From assembly GCA_964400355.1 (NCBI GenBank), contig CAYNTO010000003.1, forward strand, positions 62,001 through 126,000: a stretch of 64,000 bases of DNA, given 5' to 3'. Of this stretch, positions 43,033-50,919 are shown piece after piece. This stretch comes from JACKAL01 sp964400355. GTDB taxonomy: Bacteria > Bdellovibrionota > Bdellovibrionia > Bdellovibrionales > JAGQZY01. How positions within the stretch are numbered: position 1 is the stretch's first letter; every line of letters begins with the position of its first letter. The position numbers were made by a program, and so were the translations under genes. The notes under the pieces are model-generated. The model made no database searches. It saw nothing but the letters and a program-made list of their open reading frames with translations, and was not told where the DNA came from.

Positions 43033-44115
43033 ATGAAGAAGATGATGTTTTTATCTTTTATTTCCATAGTGTTCGGTGCACAGTTGGCGCAAGCTTCTGG
43101 CCAGTGCAGCAAAGAAGAACAAGCGGCGCAGCAGCAGTGTTCCGACGAAAAATTCACAAGCTACAAAGCGCAACTTGCTGCCTTGAATTCCAGTATGGCC
43201 GGTAAAGGCGCCGCAACTCAGGCGGCTGATGGTGCAGCCGGTGTATCGGAGCAAAAGGCCAATCTGGATAGCTTGATTGCACTCTGTGAGGAAAAACGTC
43301 AGGGTTGTATTAAGACTTGCCAATCCGACGCTCAACAAAAACGGGCACGAACTCCAGTTCCTGATGAGCAAGGTGCCACTCAAGATGATCAAAAGCGCAA
43401 AAAATGCGAAACGGAAGTAAAAGAGAAAAAAGATAATGCACAGAAGACCAGCGATGGGATGGGCGAAGCTATTAAGGGCTTATTGGGCCTCCTGCAAGCT
43501 CTCGGCGCCAGCAAAGACGATGTGGCTGTTGAACCAACAAAGCCGTTTTGTACGGAATATCCAAACGACCCCGCATGTAAAACGGATACAGCAAATGACA
43601 CAAACTCAACGTTAACCGCGGGTGAATTCCGTAAAGGCGACGAGGGCACTTTTGCCGAGGGTGAAGTGGGTAGCGAAAACGCACCAGCTGGCGGTCCCGC
43701 CGCACAAACCTCGATGTCGTCGCCAATGGGCGGCATGGGTATGGCTGGTATGGGTGGTGGTGGCGGCGCTCCCGCAGGCGGAAAGGCCGAAAAAGAATCA
43801 GGCAAGAAATCAGAATTCGATGGCTCGCCTAAAATCAATCTGGCCGGTGGAGCTATGGGTGCTGGTGGTGGTGGCGGTAATAAAGGCGGCGGAAGTTCAC
43901 TGGGTAAAGGCTCAGGTAATCCCATCGCAAGTCGCACAGGCTTAAACGACGAGAACGCGGCGAACAAACTAGCGGCTGTTGCGGAAGAGCGTCTGCGTGG
44001 TCCGGCATCAAACAATGAACCACTGGGCGGCATCTCTTCGGTGTACTACTTGGACAACTTCACCAAAGTAGAAAAGCGCATCATCAACGAGCGCAACACA
44101 CTTAAAGAACACTAA
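43033..44115 (+). CDS. Secreted Gly/Met-rich protein with C-terminal VEKR motif
   Basis: A 360-aa exported protein with a signal peptide (to about residue 20, AQASG). The N-terminal half is coiled-coil-like and has several cysteines (QCSKEEQAAQQQC, LCEEKRQGCIKTC) likely to form disulfides. Residues about 225-300 are Gly/Met/Ala-rich. It ends D-N-F-T-K-VEKR-I-I-N-ER, matching the previous protein's C-terminus at 9 of 14 positions. The frame is open to 42988, but ATG 43033 starts the signal peptide. Terminated by a bidirectional hairpin. No family is recognised. Confidence 0.72.
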   Translation: MKKMMFLSFISIVFGAQLAQASGQCSKEEQAAQQQCSDEKFTSYKAQLAALNSSMAGKGAATQAADGAAGVSEQKANLDSLIALCEEKRQGCIKTCQSDAQQKRARTPVPDEQGATQDDQKRKKCETEVKEKKDNAQKTSDGMGEAIKGLLGLLQALGASKDDVAVEPTKPFCTEYPNDPACKTDTANDTNSTLTAGEFRKGDEGTFAEGEVGSENAPAGGPAAQTSMSSPMGGMGMAGMGGGGGAPAGGKAEKESGKKSEFDGSPKINLAGGAMGAGGGGGNKGGGSSLGKGSGNPIASRTGLNDENAANKLAAVAEERLRGPASNNEPLGGISSVYYLDNFTKVEKRIINERNTLKEH

Positions 44116-44141
44116 TTGCTGGGACACAGTTTTAATAGATG

Positions 44142-44167
44142 AAAGCAGGGACTACCCTGCTTTTTTT
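44142..44167. terminator. Bidirectional terminator between the VEKR protein and anmK
   Basis: AAAGCAGGG (44142-44150) pairs perfectly with CCCTGCTTT (44155-44163) around an ACTA loop, with a T-tract to 44167 and A residues on the other side. Confidence 0.88.
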
Positions 44168-45257
44168 ATTCGCCGCAGATTTGACCGAGGAGCGCTGGAG
44201 TTTTATTGCCCGTAATGTTGTCGAGCCGAATCTTTTGCTCCTGGACGCGTAGATAGGCGAGCAAGGCAAAAGTGGCGCCTTCTATGGCCGATTCGGGCCA
44301 ACCCAGATCCGCGCTGGTGCCGATTTTAATTTTCGGCATGACCATTCGTAAGCGTTTCATTAGAAACGTGTTTTGCGTGCCGCCTCCAGCGCAGTAAACG
44401 TTTTTCATGGCCCGCGGAAGGTGTTTTTCGTAAGCGTCACGAATGGACAGTGCTGTAAAATCGGTAAGTGTGGCTAACTGATCTTCCAATGAAAGCCTGA
44501 GAAATTCTTTGGGAACATTCTTCTTAATAAATTCTAAATTGTAGAGTTCGCGCCCGGTGCTTTTCGGAGGCGCCATCTTTAAAAAGGTCGTATTGAGTAG
44601 TTTTTTGAGTGTCGCGAGATGAGGTAGTCCTTTTGCAGCTGTAGCGCCATCTTTATCAAAAACCTTTTTACCGTTTGTTTTGTGAGTGATCCAAACGTCG
44701 AGTAGCGTGTTGGCGGGGCCCGTATCAAAGGCTCTGATGTCGTCGCCCGATACATAAGTGATATTGCCAATTCCGCCCAAATTTTGAAAACCTGTGGGTG
44801 AGGCGGGAGATCCAAGGAGCGCCTTGTGAAAAATGGGCGCGAGAGGAGCGCCATGGCCGCTCAATGCCACGTCACCGGCGCGAAAATTAAAAATCACCGG
44901 CGTTTGCGCCTCGAGGCTTAAAAATGTGGGCTCGCCAATTTGCCAAGTGGCGATGCGACCTTCATGAAATATTGTTTGTCCATGAAGACCAATCAACTGA
45001 GTTTTCTTCTTCCAGATCTTAAAAGTGCGAAAGTGGGAGGCGTACATGCGTCCCACTTCGTAGTTCAATAGCGATAAATCGTAAGTCGTGAGTTTATTAT
45101 TTATAGCCGCTTCGATTTTTGCTTTTAATGGTTTAGGTATTGTGCGATGTTCTTGATGTAAAAATTGAATCTCGAGGCCTTCATTGAGTTCAAGATTGAT
45201 CCACACATAATCCACACCGTCGGCACTTGTGCCACTCATAACACCTAAGATGATCAT
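44166..45257 (-). CDS. anmK: Anhydro-N-acetylmuramic acid kinase AnmK
   Basis: A 363-aa ASKHA-fold kinase that opens the 1,6-anhydro bond of anhydroMurNAc and phosphorylates it to MurNAc-6-phosphate. The signature GVMSGTSADG is at residues 5-14, followed by HGQTIFHEG, NFRAGDVALSGHGAPL, NLGGIGN and DTGPANTLLD. The length is normal. The frame is open to 45308, but ATG 45257 with AAGGAT overlaps the murU-like stop as ATGA. It forms an operon with murU and amgK. Confidence 0.96.
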   Translation of the reverse strand: MIILGVMSGTSADGVDYVWINLELNEGLEIQFLHQEHRTIPKPLKAKIEAAINNKLTTYDLSLLNYEVGRMYASHFRTFKIWKKKTQLIGLHGQTIFHEGRIATWQIGEPTFLSLEAQTPVIFNFRAGDVALSGHGAPLAPIFHKALLGSPASPTGFQNLGGIGNITYVSGDDIRAFDTGPANTLLDVWITHKTNGKKVFDKDGATAAKGLPHLATLKKLLNTTFLKMAPPKSTGRELYNLEFIKKNVPKEFLRLSLEDQLATLTDFTALSIRDAYEKHLPRAMKNVYCAGGGTQNTFLMKRLRMVMPKIKIGTSADLGWPESAIEGATFALLAYLRVQEQKIRLDNITGNKTPALLGQICGE

Positions 45258-46249
45258 TTCATATCCTTCAAAAACATAGCATTGGTGGTGGACGCCGTAA
45301 CATGACATCCAGAATTGACGACGACATCTTTGAGCTGAACATTGGCGTCGATGTTTGTATTGTCGTCGATGAACGCTGAGCCAGATATGGCGTTTAACGG
45401 AATAGCGCTCGACGAGTGTAGAAAAACAATATCATCGCCCTTTTTGTGTATCGAGAAAACCAGACTTTTGCGTGCCCAAGTATAAATATGCTGAAAGAAG
45501 GAATTGTCTTTCTTGTCCGAAATAAGATGCATAGCTTCCTTAGTGGCTTTGAAAAACGCATCAAAGTTCCCTGTTTCCCACCAAAAACCTTCTTCAGTGG
45601 TAGTGGCGACCACCTCGCCTTTTTTGATCGCGGGTCCGAGCACATCGCTGAACAAACTTGTCACCCCACTGGGGATATATTGAAACACTCGGTTCTGAAA
45701 AACTTTAACTCCCAGATAGTGAACCGGACGGCAGTTGGGATCGCTGGGTTTTGCGCCGATGCTCACTACGTGCCCCTGACCATTGATCCATAAAGGATTA
45801 AACTGTCGAACGAGTTCTGGGTCTTCCGAGACAACTAAGGTGCATAAAGCATTTTGCGACTGATGATACGTATACAGATCACGAAAAAGGTTCTCGTTCT
45901 TTGGAATAAAAACCGTATCGCCATTGATCACAAAAAAATCAGTGGCACCATCGAGTAAATCTTTGGCGTGATAAAGTGCTCCACCACTTCCCTTGGGTTC
46001 GGAATCTTCGTGAGAGTACTGAATGTGAAATTCGGAATGGTTGTGGAGGTCCACGGCGGCGTGAATTTTGTCGGCCATCGGATGAGTGTTGAGTATCATC
46101 TCCGATACTCCGGCATTGTGTGCAAGATACATGGGGTAACCCAAAAGTGGAATTCCCATGAATGGTACCGCGGGCTTGGGAACATACTGGGTATATGGAC
46201 GAAGACGAGTACCTAGGCCTGCTGCGAGAATAAAAGTTTTTAAGGCCAT
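45254..46249 (-). CDS. murU: Sugar-1-phosphate nucleotidyltransferase, probable MurNAc-1-P uridylyltransferase MurU
   Basis: A 331-aa nucleotidyltransferase. The N-terminal LAAGLGTRLRP (residues 8-18) and conserved KP (25-26), GSGGALYHAKDLL and FFVINGDTVF define the family. Pairing with an AmgK-type kinase is the Pseudomonas arrangement, where MurU turns MurNAc-1-phosphate into UDP-MurNAc. The C-terminal part beyond about residue 240 has a left-handed-helix-like region and is longer than the 223-aa Pseudomonas MurU, so it could be specialised or accept another sugar. It overlaps anmK by four and amgK by ten bases. Confidence 0.78.
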   Translation of the reverse strand: MALKTFILAAGLGTRLRPYTQYVPKPAVPFMGIPLLGYPMYLAHNAGVSEMILNTHPMADKIHAAVDLHNHSEFHIQYSHEDSEPKGSGGALYHAKDLLDGATDFFVINGDTVFIPKNENLFRDLYTYHQSQNALCTLVVSEDPELVRQFNPLWINGQGHVVSIGAKPSDPNCRPVHYLGVKVFQNRVFQYIPSGVTSLFSDVLGPAIKKGEVVATTTEEGFWWETGNFDAFFKATKEAMHLISDKKDNSFFQHIYTWARKSLVFSIHKKGDDIVFLHSSSAIPLNAISGSAFIDDNTNIDANVQLKDVVVNSGCHVTASTTNAMFLKDMK

Positions 46250-47274
46250 GCTTCTAAATCGGGAAGCTGCACGTTCTCGATCATCCTTTTGATAAGAGGG
46301 AACTCTTTTGTATTCCCTAATGCGGTACGCACCTTGCTCAACGTGTGAGGAAGATATTTGAGATAACGAGTGTCACCGCGCTGAGCTTGTATTGCGGCAA
46401 AGGTTCCACATGCCTTAAAACAGCGCTGTAGCATCTGTAAGTTAAAATAATGAAGAAACATTTTTTTGTCGTCGTAGAGTTTGAGTGCTTCCGGAAAAAC
46501 ATTCAAATAGTAGTCGAGAAGAGCCGCTTGAGATACTTCTGAGAGTTGCACGTAGGAGTCGTGGAGTAGGCTCACCAAATCGTATTGTGGAGGTCCCATG
46601 CGCGCATCCTGAAAGTCTATAAGATAAATCTTATTGTTTTTAATCATCAGATTTCTCGAATGAAAATCGCGGTGAGTGAGCACGCTCGGAATTTGCGCCA
46701 GTGTGCTGGCAAGAAGCTCAAACTCTTTCTGCAAAGCCTCTTCGTTCTCGGGCTGAAATTTTAAAAATGTCTTAAACAGATAAGTGAGCGTGTAGTTGAG
46801 TTCCCATTTAAATTTTTCAGTATCGAAGCGCACGGAATACGCAGTGCACTTGTTGAGATTGGTTGTATCCAAAGATAGGCGGTGCAGGAGAGCTAGCTGA
46901 TCTAAAGTCACCTTATAAAACGGCAATACGTTTTCCTGATGCAGATTTTCCCAGAATTTGCGCTCCAGCGTGAGGTCGCCAAGATCTTCTTGGATGTATA
47001 GACCAGAAGCGTAGTCGGCCGCAAAGATTTTTGGAACATTGATTTGATTCTCGAAGAGATGTTTTTGAATCGAAATAAAAGGATACTTTTCTGGATCTGC
47101 CACCGGCTCCCACTTGGCGAGTACCCAGGAGTCTTCGCCACTGGCTACCCGATAGTATTTTCTAGAGGATGCGTCCCCCGCTAATGGAAAAATCGTGAAG
47201 TCTTTGAGCGAAAGACTGTTTCGGACAAAGTCATGGAGCTGAGAATCTTCTTCGATAATAAATTGCGCCATCAT
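46240..47274 (-). CDS. amgK: MurNAc kinase AmgK (aminoglycoside phosphotransferase fold)
   Basis: A 344-aa kinase. Motif GDASSRKYYR is at residues 33-42, the catalytic loop HRDFHSRN at 201-208, and the metal-binding DFQDARMGPPQYD at 220-232, all typical of the AmgK branch. AmgK phosphorylates MurNAc (and GlcNAc) at C1 and bypasses the de novo, fosfomycin-sensitive route to UDP-MurNAc. It is the first gene of amgK-murU-anmK. Together with nagZ it outlines a recycling pathway. The MurNAc-6-P phosphatase MupP, needed to join AnmK to AmgK, is not here. Confidence 0.9.
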   Translation of the reverse strand: MMAQFIIEEDSQLHDFVRNSLSLKDFTIFPLAGDASSRKYYRVASGEDSWVLAKWEPVADPEKYPFISIQKHLFENQINVPKIFAADYASGLYIQEDLGDLTLERKFWENLHQENVLPFYKVTLDQLALLHRLSLDTTNLNKCTAYSVRFDTEKFKWELNYTLTYLFKTFLKFQPENEEALQKEFELLASTLAQIPSVLTHRDFHSRNLMIKNNKIYLIDFQDARMGPPQYDLVSLLHDSYVQLSEVSQAALLDYYLNVFPEALKLYDDKKMFLHYFNLQMLQRCFKACGTFAAIQAQRGDTRYLKYLPHTLSKVRTALGNTKEFPLIKRMIENVQLPDLEAWP

Positions 47275-47334
47275 TCAATTAATGGTCCATGAAGACGCCA
47301 TGAAATGCAACTTTAAAACACCCCTCAGCGGGTA

Positions 47335-48297
47335 TTAGTGGATTGTGGGGAAGAGATCATTCAGCGATGGAATCAGATGGTAACTCTTAGTGCGAATCTG
47401 AATCGAAGGCTGGCTGGTGTTGTTCGAACCCAATATGGCTTGGGCACACTGGCGAATAGAGGCCAGATTCGCTTTTGCCCCGGCATCGTCTGCGTTGTCA
47501 CGGAGGACATTAAAAACGTTCAAATGCTTGAGCAAATCCAAGGATGCATTCCCTGCGGCGCTCATTTGCGTAATGGTGTTTACTGATCCGCAAACGACGA
47601 CCACATGGTTTTCCTTCGGGTTGCCGATCATTAAGTAGGTGGCGAGGTTTTTTTGTTGCTCGCTAGTGAGAGACTCAATGCTGGGTATGTAGACAGTGGT
47701 GCGTGAAAGATTGAGCAGGTCGGTCATGGAGCACATAAAATTTGCCGCCATGTAGTCGGAGCGAATAAAGAAGTGGTTATTAACTGTTTGATGGAGTTCA
47801 AGGGCCAGTTGGTCCAATGTCGACTGATTCTTGCAGATCAATAAGAACTCTGAGCTGGAAATGGCTGGGATATCTTTTGCCACAATGTCGGCGGTGAGTG
47901 GGCTCGTTTTGGCTGGCAAATCCGCCTCATTGACCTTCGCGGATCGCAGACGAATCACTTTCTTAGGATTGAGTTCGACTTGCAAATAATTGAGTAAACT
48001 ATCGGCCACATTGAGCTCTTCCAACAGGTTTATATGAGATTGCAGTGTGATATGTACAAGGTCACACAGGCGGTTGTGTTGATCGGTGTTGTCACTATCC
48101 ACATCATAGACTTTAAACAGGGCGATAGGGTGCTTGGTGCGCGGTTCGTACAGAGGAATAGTCAGACTATTATCGACAGAGGAGAAAACCTCTCGTTGGA
48201 GGGTCTGATAGGAGTGGCACGGCTTTAGCTCAATTTCGCTACTCAAGCCGTAGTAAGTTTTAATCATTTGCTGTAATTCACTGACAAGTAGTTGCAT
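47335..48297 (-). CDS. Unknown protein with weak similarity to sigma-54-activator AAA+ domains
   Basis: A 320-aa cytoplasmic protein with no signal peptide or membrane helix. Around residues 200-240 the pattern TTVYIPSIESLTSEQQKNLATYL then NHVVVVCGS follows the layout of the sigma-54-activator segment that normally reads GTLFLDEIGELS with a later sensor strand, but the Walker A, Walker B acidic residues and GAFTGA loop are absent. It may be a degenerate ATPase that acts as a binding partner. The similarity is by eye only and could be chance. ATG 48297 with AAGGA is preferred to an upstream TTG. Confidence 0.5.
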   Translation of the reverse strand: MQLLVSELQQMIKTYYGLSSEIELKPCHSYQTLQREVFSSVDNSLTIPLYEPRTKHPIALFKVYDVDSDNTDQHNRLCDLVHITLQSHINLLEELNVADSLLNYLQVELNPKKVIRLRSAKVNEADLPAKTSPLTADIVAKDIPAISSSEFLLICKNQSTLDQLALELHQTVNNHFFIRSDYMAANFMCSMTDLLNLSRTTVYIPSIESLTSEQQKNLATYLMIGNPKENHVVVVCGSVNTITQMSAAGNASLDLLKHLNVFNVLRDNADDAGAKANLASIRQCAQAILGSNNTSQPSIQIRTKSYHLIPSLNDLFPTIH

Positions 48298-48657
48298 GGC
48301 TTTGTCCTTCAAACGTTCTATAGAGCTCCAATTATTACAGATTTATTACAATCCCTGTGCCGTTTATTGTTCCTGTGCCACCGTCCAAAACGGGTCCAAA
48401 TTGAAGGTCTATAAAGTGTGGAAATGCGTTTAATAATTGCTGTGGTCAACGTTCTGTAGGAATTACCCCTTCGTAAACAAGATCGACGTTTTCATAACCA
48501 AGAAATAATTACCACCATGCCAAGAAATTAGATAAGAAATTGAAGCGGTTGGCGAATCCTGTTTTAGGCAGTTTTACCATGCCACAAGTGCCTAAAGGTT
48601 GAAAACGCCCGCAGTCGGGGATACTCTTGAGGCACTTTAAATAGGTGCGGGCTATAT
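48298..48657. other. 360-bp intergenic region between divergent genes
   Basis: No gene or tRNA is visible. It holds the divergent promoters of the 48297 gene (a TTGTAA box and two copies of GTAATAA near 48335-48350) and of nadE, for which TTGAGG at 48627 and an AT-rich TTTAAAT near 48636 are the only candidates. A CCTGTGCC repeat (about 48353 and 48371) has no known meaning. Confidence 0.5.
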
Positions 48658-50256
48658 ATGAGAATCGGATTAGCACAAATAAATCCTACGATGGGCGACA
48701 TCGAGGGCAACACTCAAAAGATCATCGAATATATCGAGCGTTCTCGCGACAAGCATTGTGAGCTTGTCGTCTTTCCGGAGTTGTGCATTTTGGGCTACAA
48801 TCCCAACGATCTTTTGGAGCGCGGGGAAGTTATAGAGAGCCTGCAGAGGGCGGTTAAAAAGATAGCCAAAGCTGTTCCTTCGAAGATGAATGTGATCATT
48901 GGCAGTGTAACCGCTTCCAAGAAAAAAACGACCAAGCCATACCACAATTCCGCAATCGTCCTCGGTGGCAAAGAAACCGTGATATCCAAAACACTTCTAC
49001 CAAATTACGATGTATTTGATGAGGCGAGGTTCATTACTTCTGGTGAGCCGCAAAACCACCTGGTTAAAATTGGTGGGAAGAATGTTTTAGTATTGGTGTG
49101 CGAGGACATTTGGGGATGGGAACGTACGGAACATAATAATTTCTTGTCACTGTATAAAAATAAAAAAGTGGATGTGGTGATCAACATCAATGGTTCGCCC
49201 TTTGCGCTTTCAAAGCACAAGCGGCGCGAAGCAGTCGTGTCTAGCACTGCTAAATATTTTAAGACCCCGGTAGTGTACGTCAATTGCGTCGGCGGGCAGG
49301 ACGAAATTATTTATGACGGCGGAAGTTTCGTTATGAATGCCAAGGGACAAACTATCGCGCAATCCGCGCGTTTCGTAGAAGATCTCAATGTCGTCGACCT
49401 GGGTAAGAATATCGGAGGCGTGCGCGCCAATGTACAGAAGGATATAGAGACTTTGCAAAACGCTCTCGTTTTAGGAATTCGCGACTTTGCACAGAAGAAT
49501 AATTTTAAACATATTCATCTAGGCGTCAGTGGGGGAATCGATTCTGCGGTAGCATTGGTATTAGCTGCAGGCGCCATCGGCCCGCGCAATGTGACAGGCA
49601 TCGCAATGCCAGGGCCATTTTCAGCGGCGGAAAGCTATTCGCAGGCGCAGAAACTGTGTGCGAATATTGGTTGTGGTTTTCACAAATTAGAAATCAAGGA
49701 GTCTTACGCCTTGATGATGCGCGAGTTTGAGTCGGTTTTTGGTAAGCAGGAGTTTGGTGTACTTCACGAAAACGTTCAGGCTCGGTTGCGCGGTATGTAT
49801 CTCATGATGTATTCAAACCTTAAAAATAGTTTGTTGATCGCAACAGGCAATAAGAGTGAATTCGCTACTGGTTATTCTACTCTTTATGGGGACATGTGTG
49901 GCGGTCTCGCACCGCTGGGAGATTTACTTAAGAACCAAGTTTATGCTATCGCTAAAATTTATAATAAAGAGCATGAATTGATCCCTCCTTATATTATTGA
50001 GCGCCCACCAAGTGCAGAATTGCGCCCCAATCAAAAGGACCAAGACACACTTCCAGCTTATGATGAGCTCGATAAATCTGTGCGTGCGATAGTAGAACAG
50101 ATAAAACCAGCACGCGGAAAAACGGATCACTGGTTGCTTAAAAGGCTAGCAGGTTCAGAATTTAAAAGATGGCAGGCACCTCCTGTGTTGCGTGTTTCTG
50201 ATCATGCTTTTGGCCGCGGCCGACGCATGCCTATTACAAACGCATTTTACCGATGA
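48658..50256 (+). CDS. nadE: Glutamine-dependent NAD+ synthetase NadE
   Basis: A 532-aa two-domain enzyme that makes NAD from deamido-NAD. The N-terminal nitrilase-type glutaminase carries the catalytic triad Glu41 (FPELC), Lys111 (SKTLLPNY) and Cys148 (VCEDIW). The C-terminal synthetase domain has the P-loop SGGIDSAVALV and TGNKSEFATGYSTLYGD. The ending GRRMPITNAFYR is intact. It is divergent from the 48297 gene. The exonuclease gene follows after 41 bases. Confidence 0.96.
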   Translation: MRIGLAQINPTMGDIEGNTQKIIEYIERSRDKHCELVVFPELCILGYNPNDLLERGEVIESLQRAVKKIAKAVPSKMNVIIGSVTASKKKTTKPYHNSAIVLGGKETVISKTLLPNYDVFDEARFITSGEPQNHLVKIGGKNVLVLVCEDIWGWERTEHNNFLSLYKNKKVDVVININGSPFALSKHKRREAVVSSTAKYFKTPVVYVNCVGGQDEIIYDGGSFVMNAKGQTIAQSARFVEDLNVVDLGKNIGGVRANVQKDIETLQNALVLGIRDFAQKNNFKHIHLGVSGGIDSAVALVLAAGAIGPRNVTGIAMPGPFSAAESYSQAQKLCANIGCGFHKLEIKESYALMMREFESVFGKQEFGVLHENVQARLRGMYLMMYSNLKNSLLIATGNKSEFATGYSTLYGDMCGGLAPLGDLLKNQVYAIAKIYNKEHELIPPYIIERPPSAELRPNQKDQDTLPAYDELDKSVRAIVEQIKPARGKTDHWLLKRLAGSEFKRWQAPPVLRVSDHAFGRGRRMPITNAFYR

Positions 50257-50297
50257 AGCTACTTGAGTAATCGCAGTTTCTTTGTTACCCCCAATGT

Positions 50298-50912
50298 ATG
50301 CGCTTTATTGCTTTCGACTTAGAAACTACGGGAACTGTGCCAGGGGTGGATCAAATTGTAGAGATCGGAGCTGTCCGCTACAATAACGGTGCTCCGGAGG
50401 CCACTTTTTCTACTCTCGTAAACCCGCGCCGAAGCATTCCGCCGGGAGCTTCAGCCGTGAATGGCATTACGGACGACATGGTTGTAGGCAAACCATTTAT
50501 TGAAGATCTGTTGGAATCCTTTGCTGAATTCTGTGGAGATCACCCCACTGTCGCGCACAATGCACCCTTCGATGCTCAATTTCTCACTGCCGATATAAAG
50601 CGCTTTGAATCCTCTGCGCCCAAAGGTGTGATCTTGGACACTCTTCCCATTTCACGCAAAGTTTTCCCGGGCTTGGCCAATTATAAATTGGGAACTATTG
50701 TTGATCATCTCAAGATCCCCGCGGGCACATTTCACCGAGCAGAAGAGGATGCTGGATATTGCGGCCAGATTCTCATCGCTGTGCTTAAAAAGATTTTTGC
50801 CAATGGCGAAGAGATCCGCCTGGACAACCTCATCGCCTTAACAGGCAAAGCCGAATACCGCTTCCCCCAAATCGTAAAGCAACCCAAACAAATCAGCCTC
50901 TTCGACCTCTAG
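50298..50912 (+). CDS. DEDDh 3'-5' exonuclease (DnaQ/epsilon-like)
   Basis: A 204-aa exonuclease. Exo I is FDLETTGT (residues 5-12 or so), Exo II lies in VAHNAPFDAQFL, and Exo III is HRAEEDA. Alone, this domain matches DnaQ, RNase T or the exonuclease of other DEDDh families. The genome's main epsilon subunit cannot be told apart here. It ends with a short QISLF motif, which resembles a beta-clamp binding peptide. It converges on the PHP gene with seven bases between. Confidence 0.88.
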   Translation: MRFIAFDLETTGTVPGVDQIVEIGAVRYNNGAPEATFSTLVNPRRSIPPGASAVNGITDDMVVGKPFIEDLLESFAEFCGDHPTVAHNAPFDAQFLTADIKRFESSAPKGVILDTLPISRKVFPGLANYKLGTIVDHLKIPAGTFHRAEEDAGYCGQILIAVLKKIFANGEEIRLDNLIALTGKAEYRFPQIVKQPKQISLFDL

Positions 50913-50919
50913 GGTGCCG

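Noticed and set aside
47319..47334. CCC/GGG hairpin after the 47335 gene
   Set aside because: Only three or four pairs with a short T-run. It is too weak to call a terminator.
48353..48380. Repeated CCTGTGCC in the nadE upstream region
   Set aside because: Two imperfect copies without symmetry or position relative to a promoter. Not above what chance gives.
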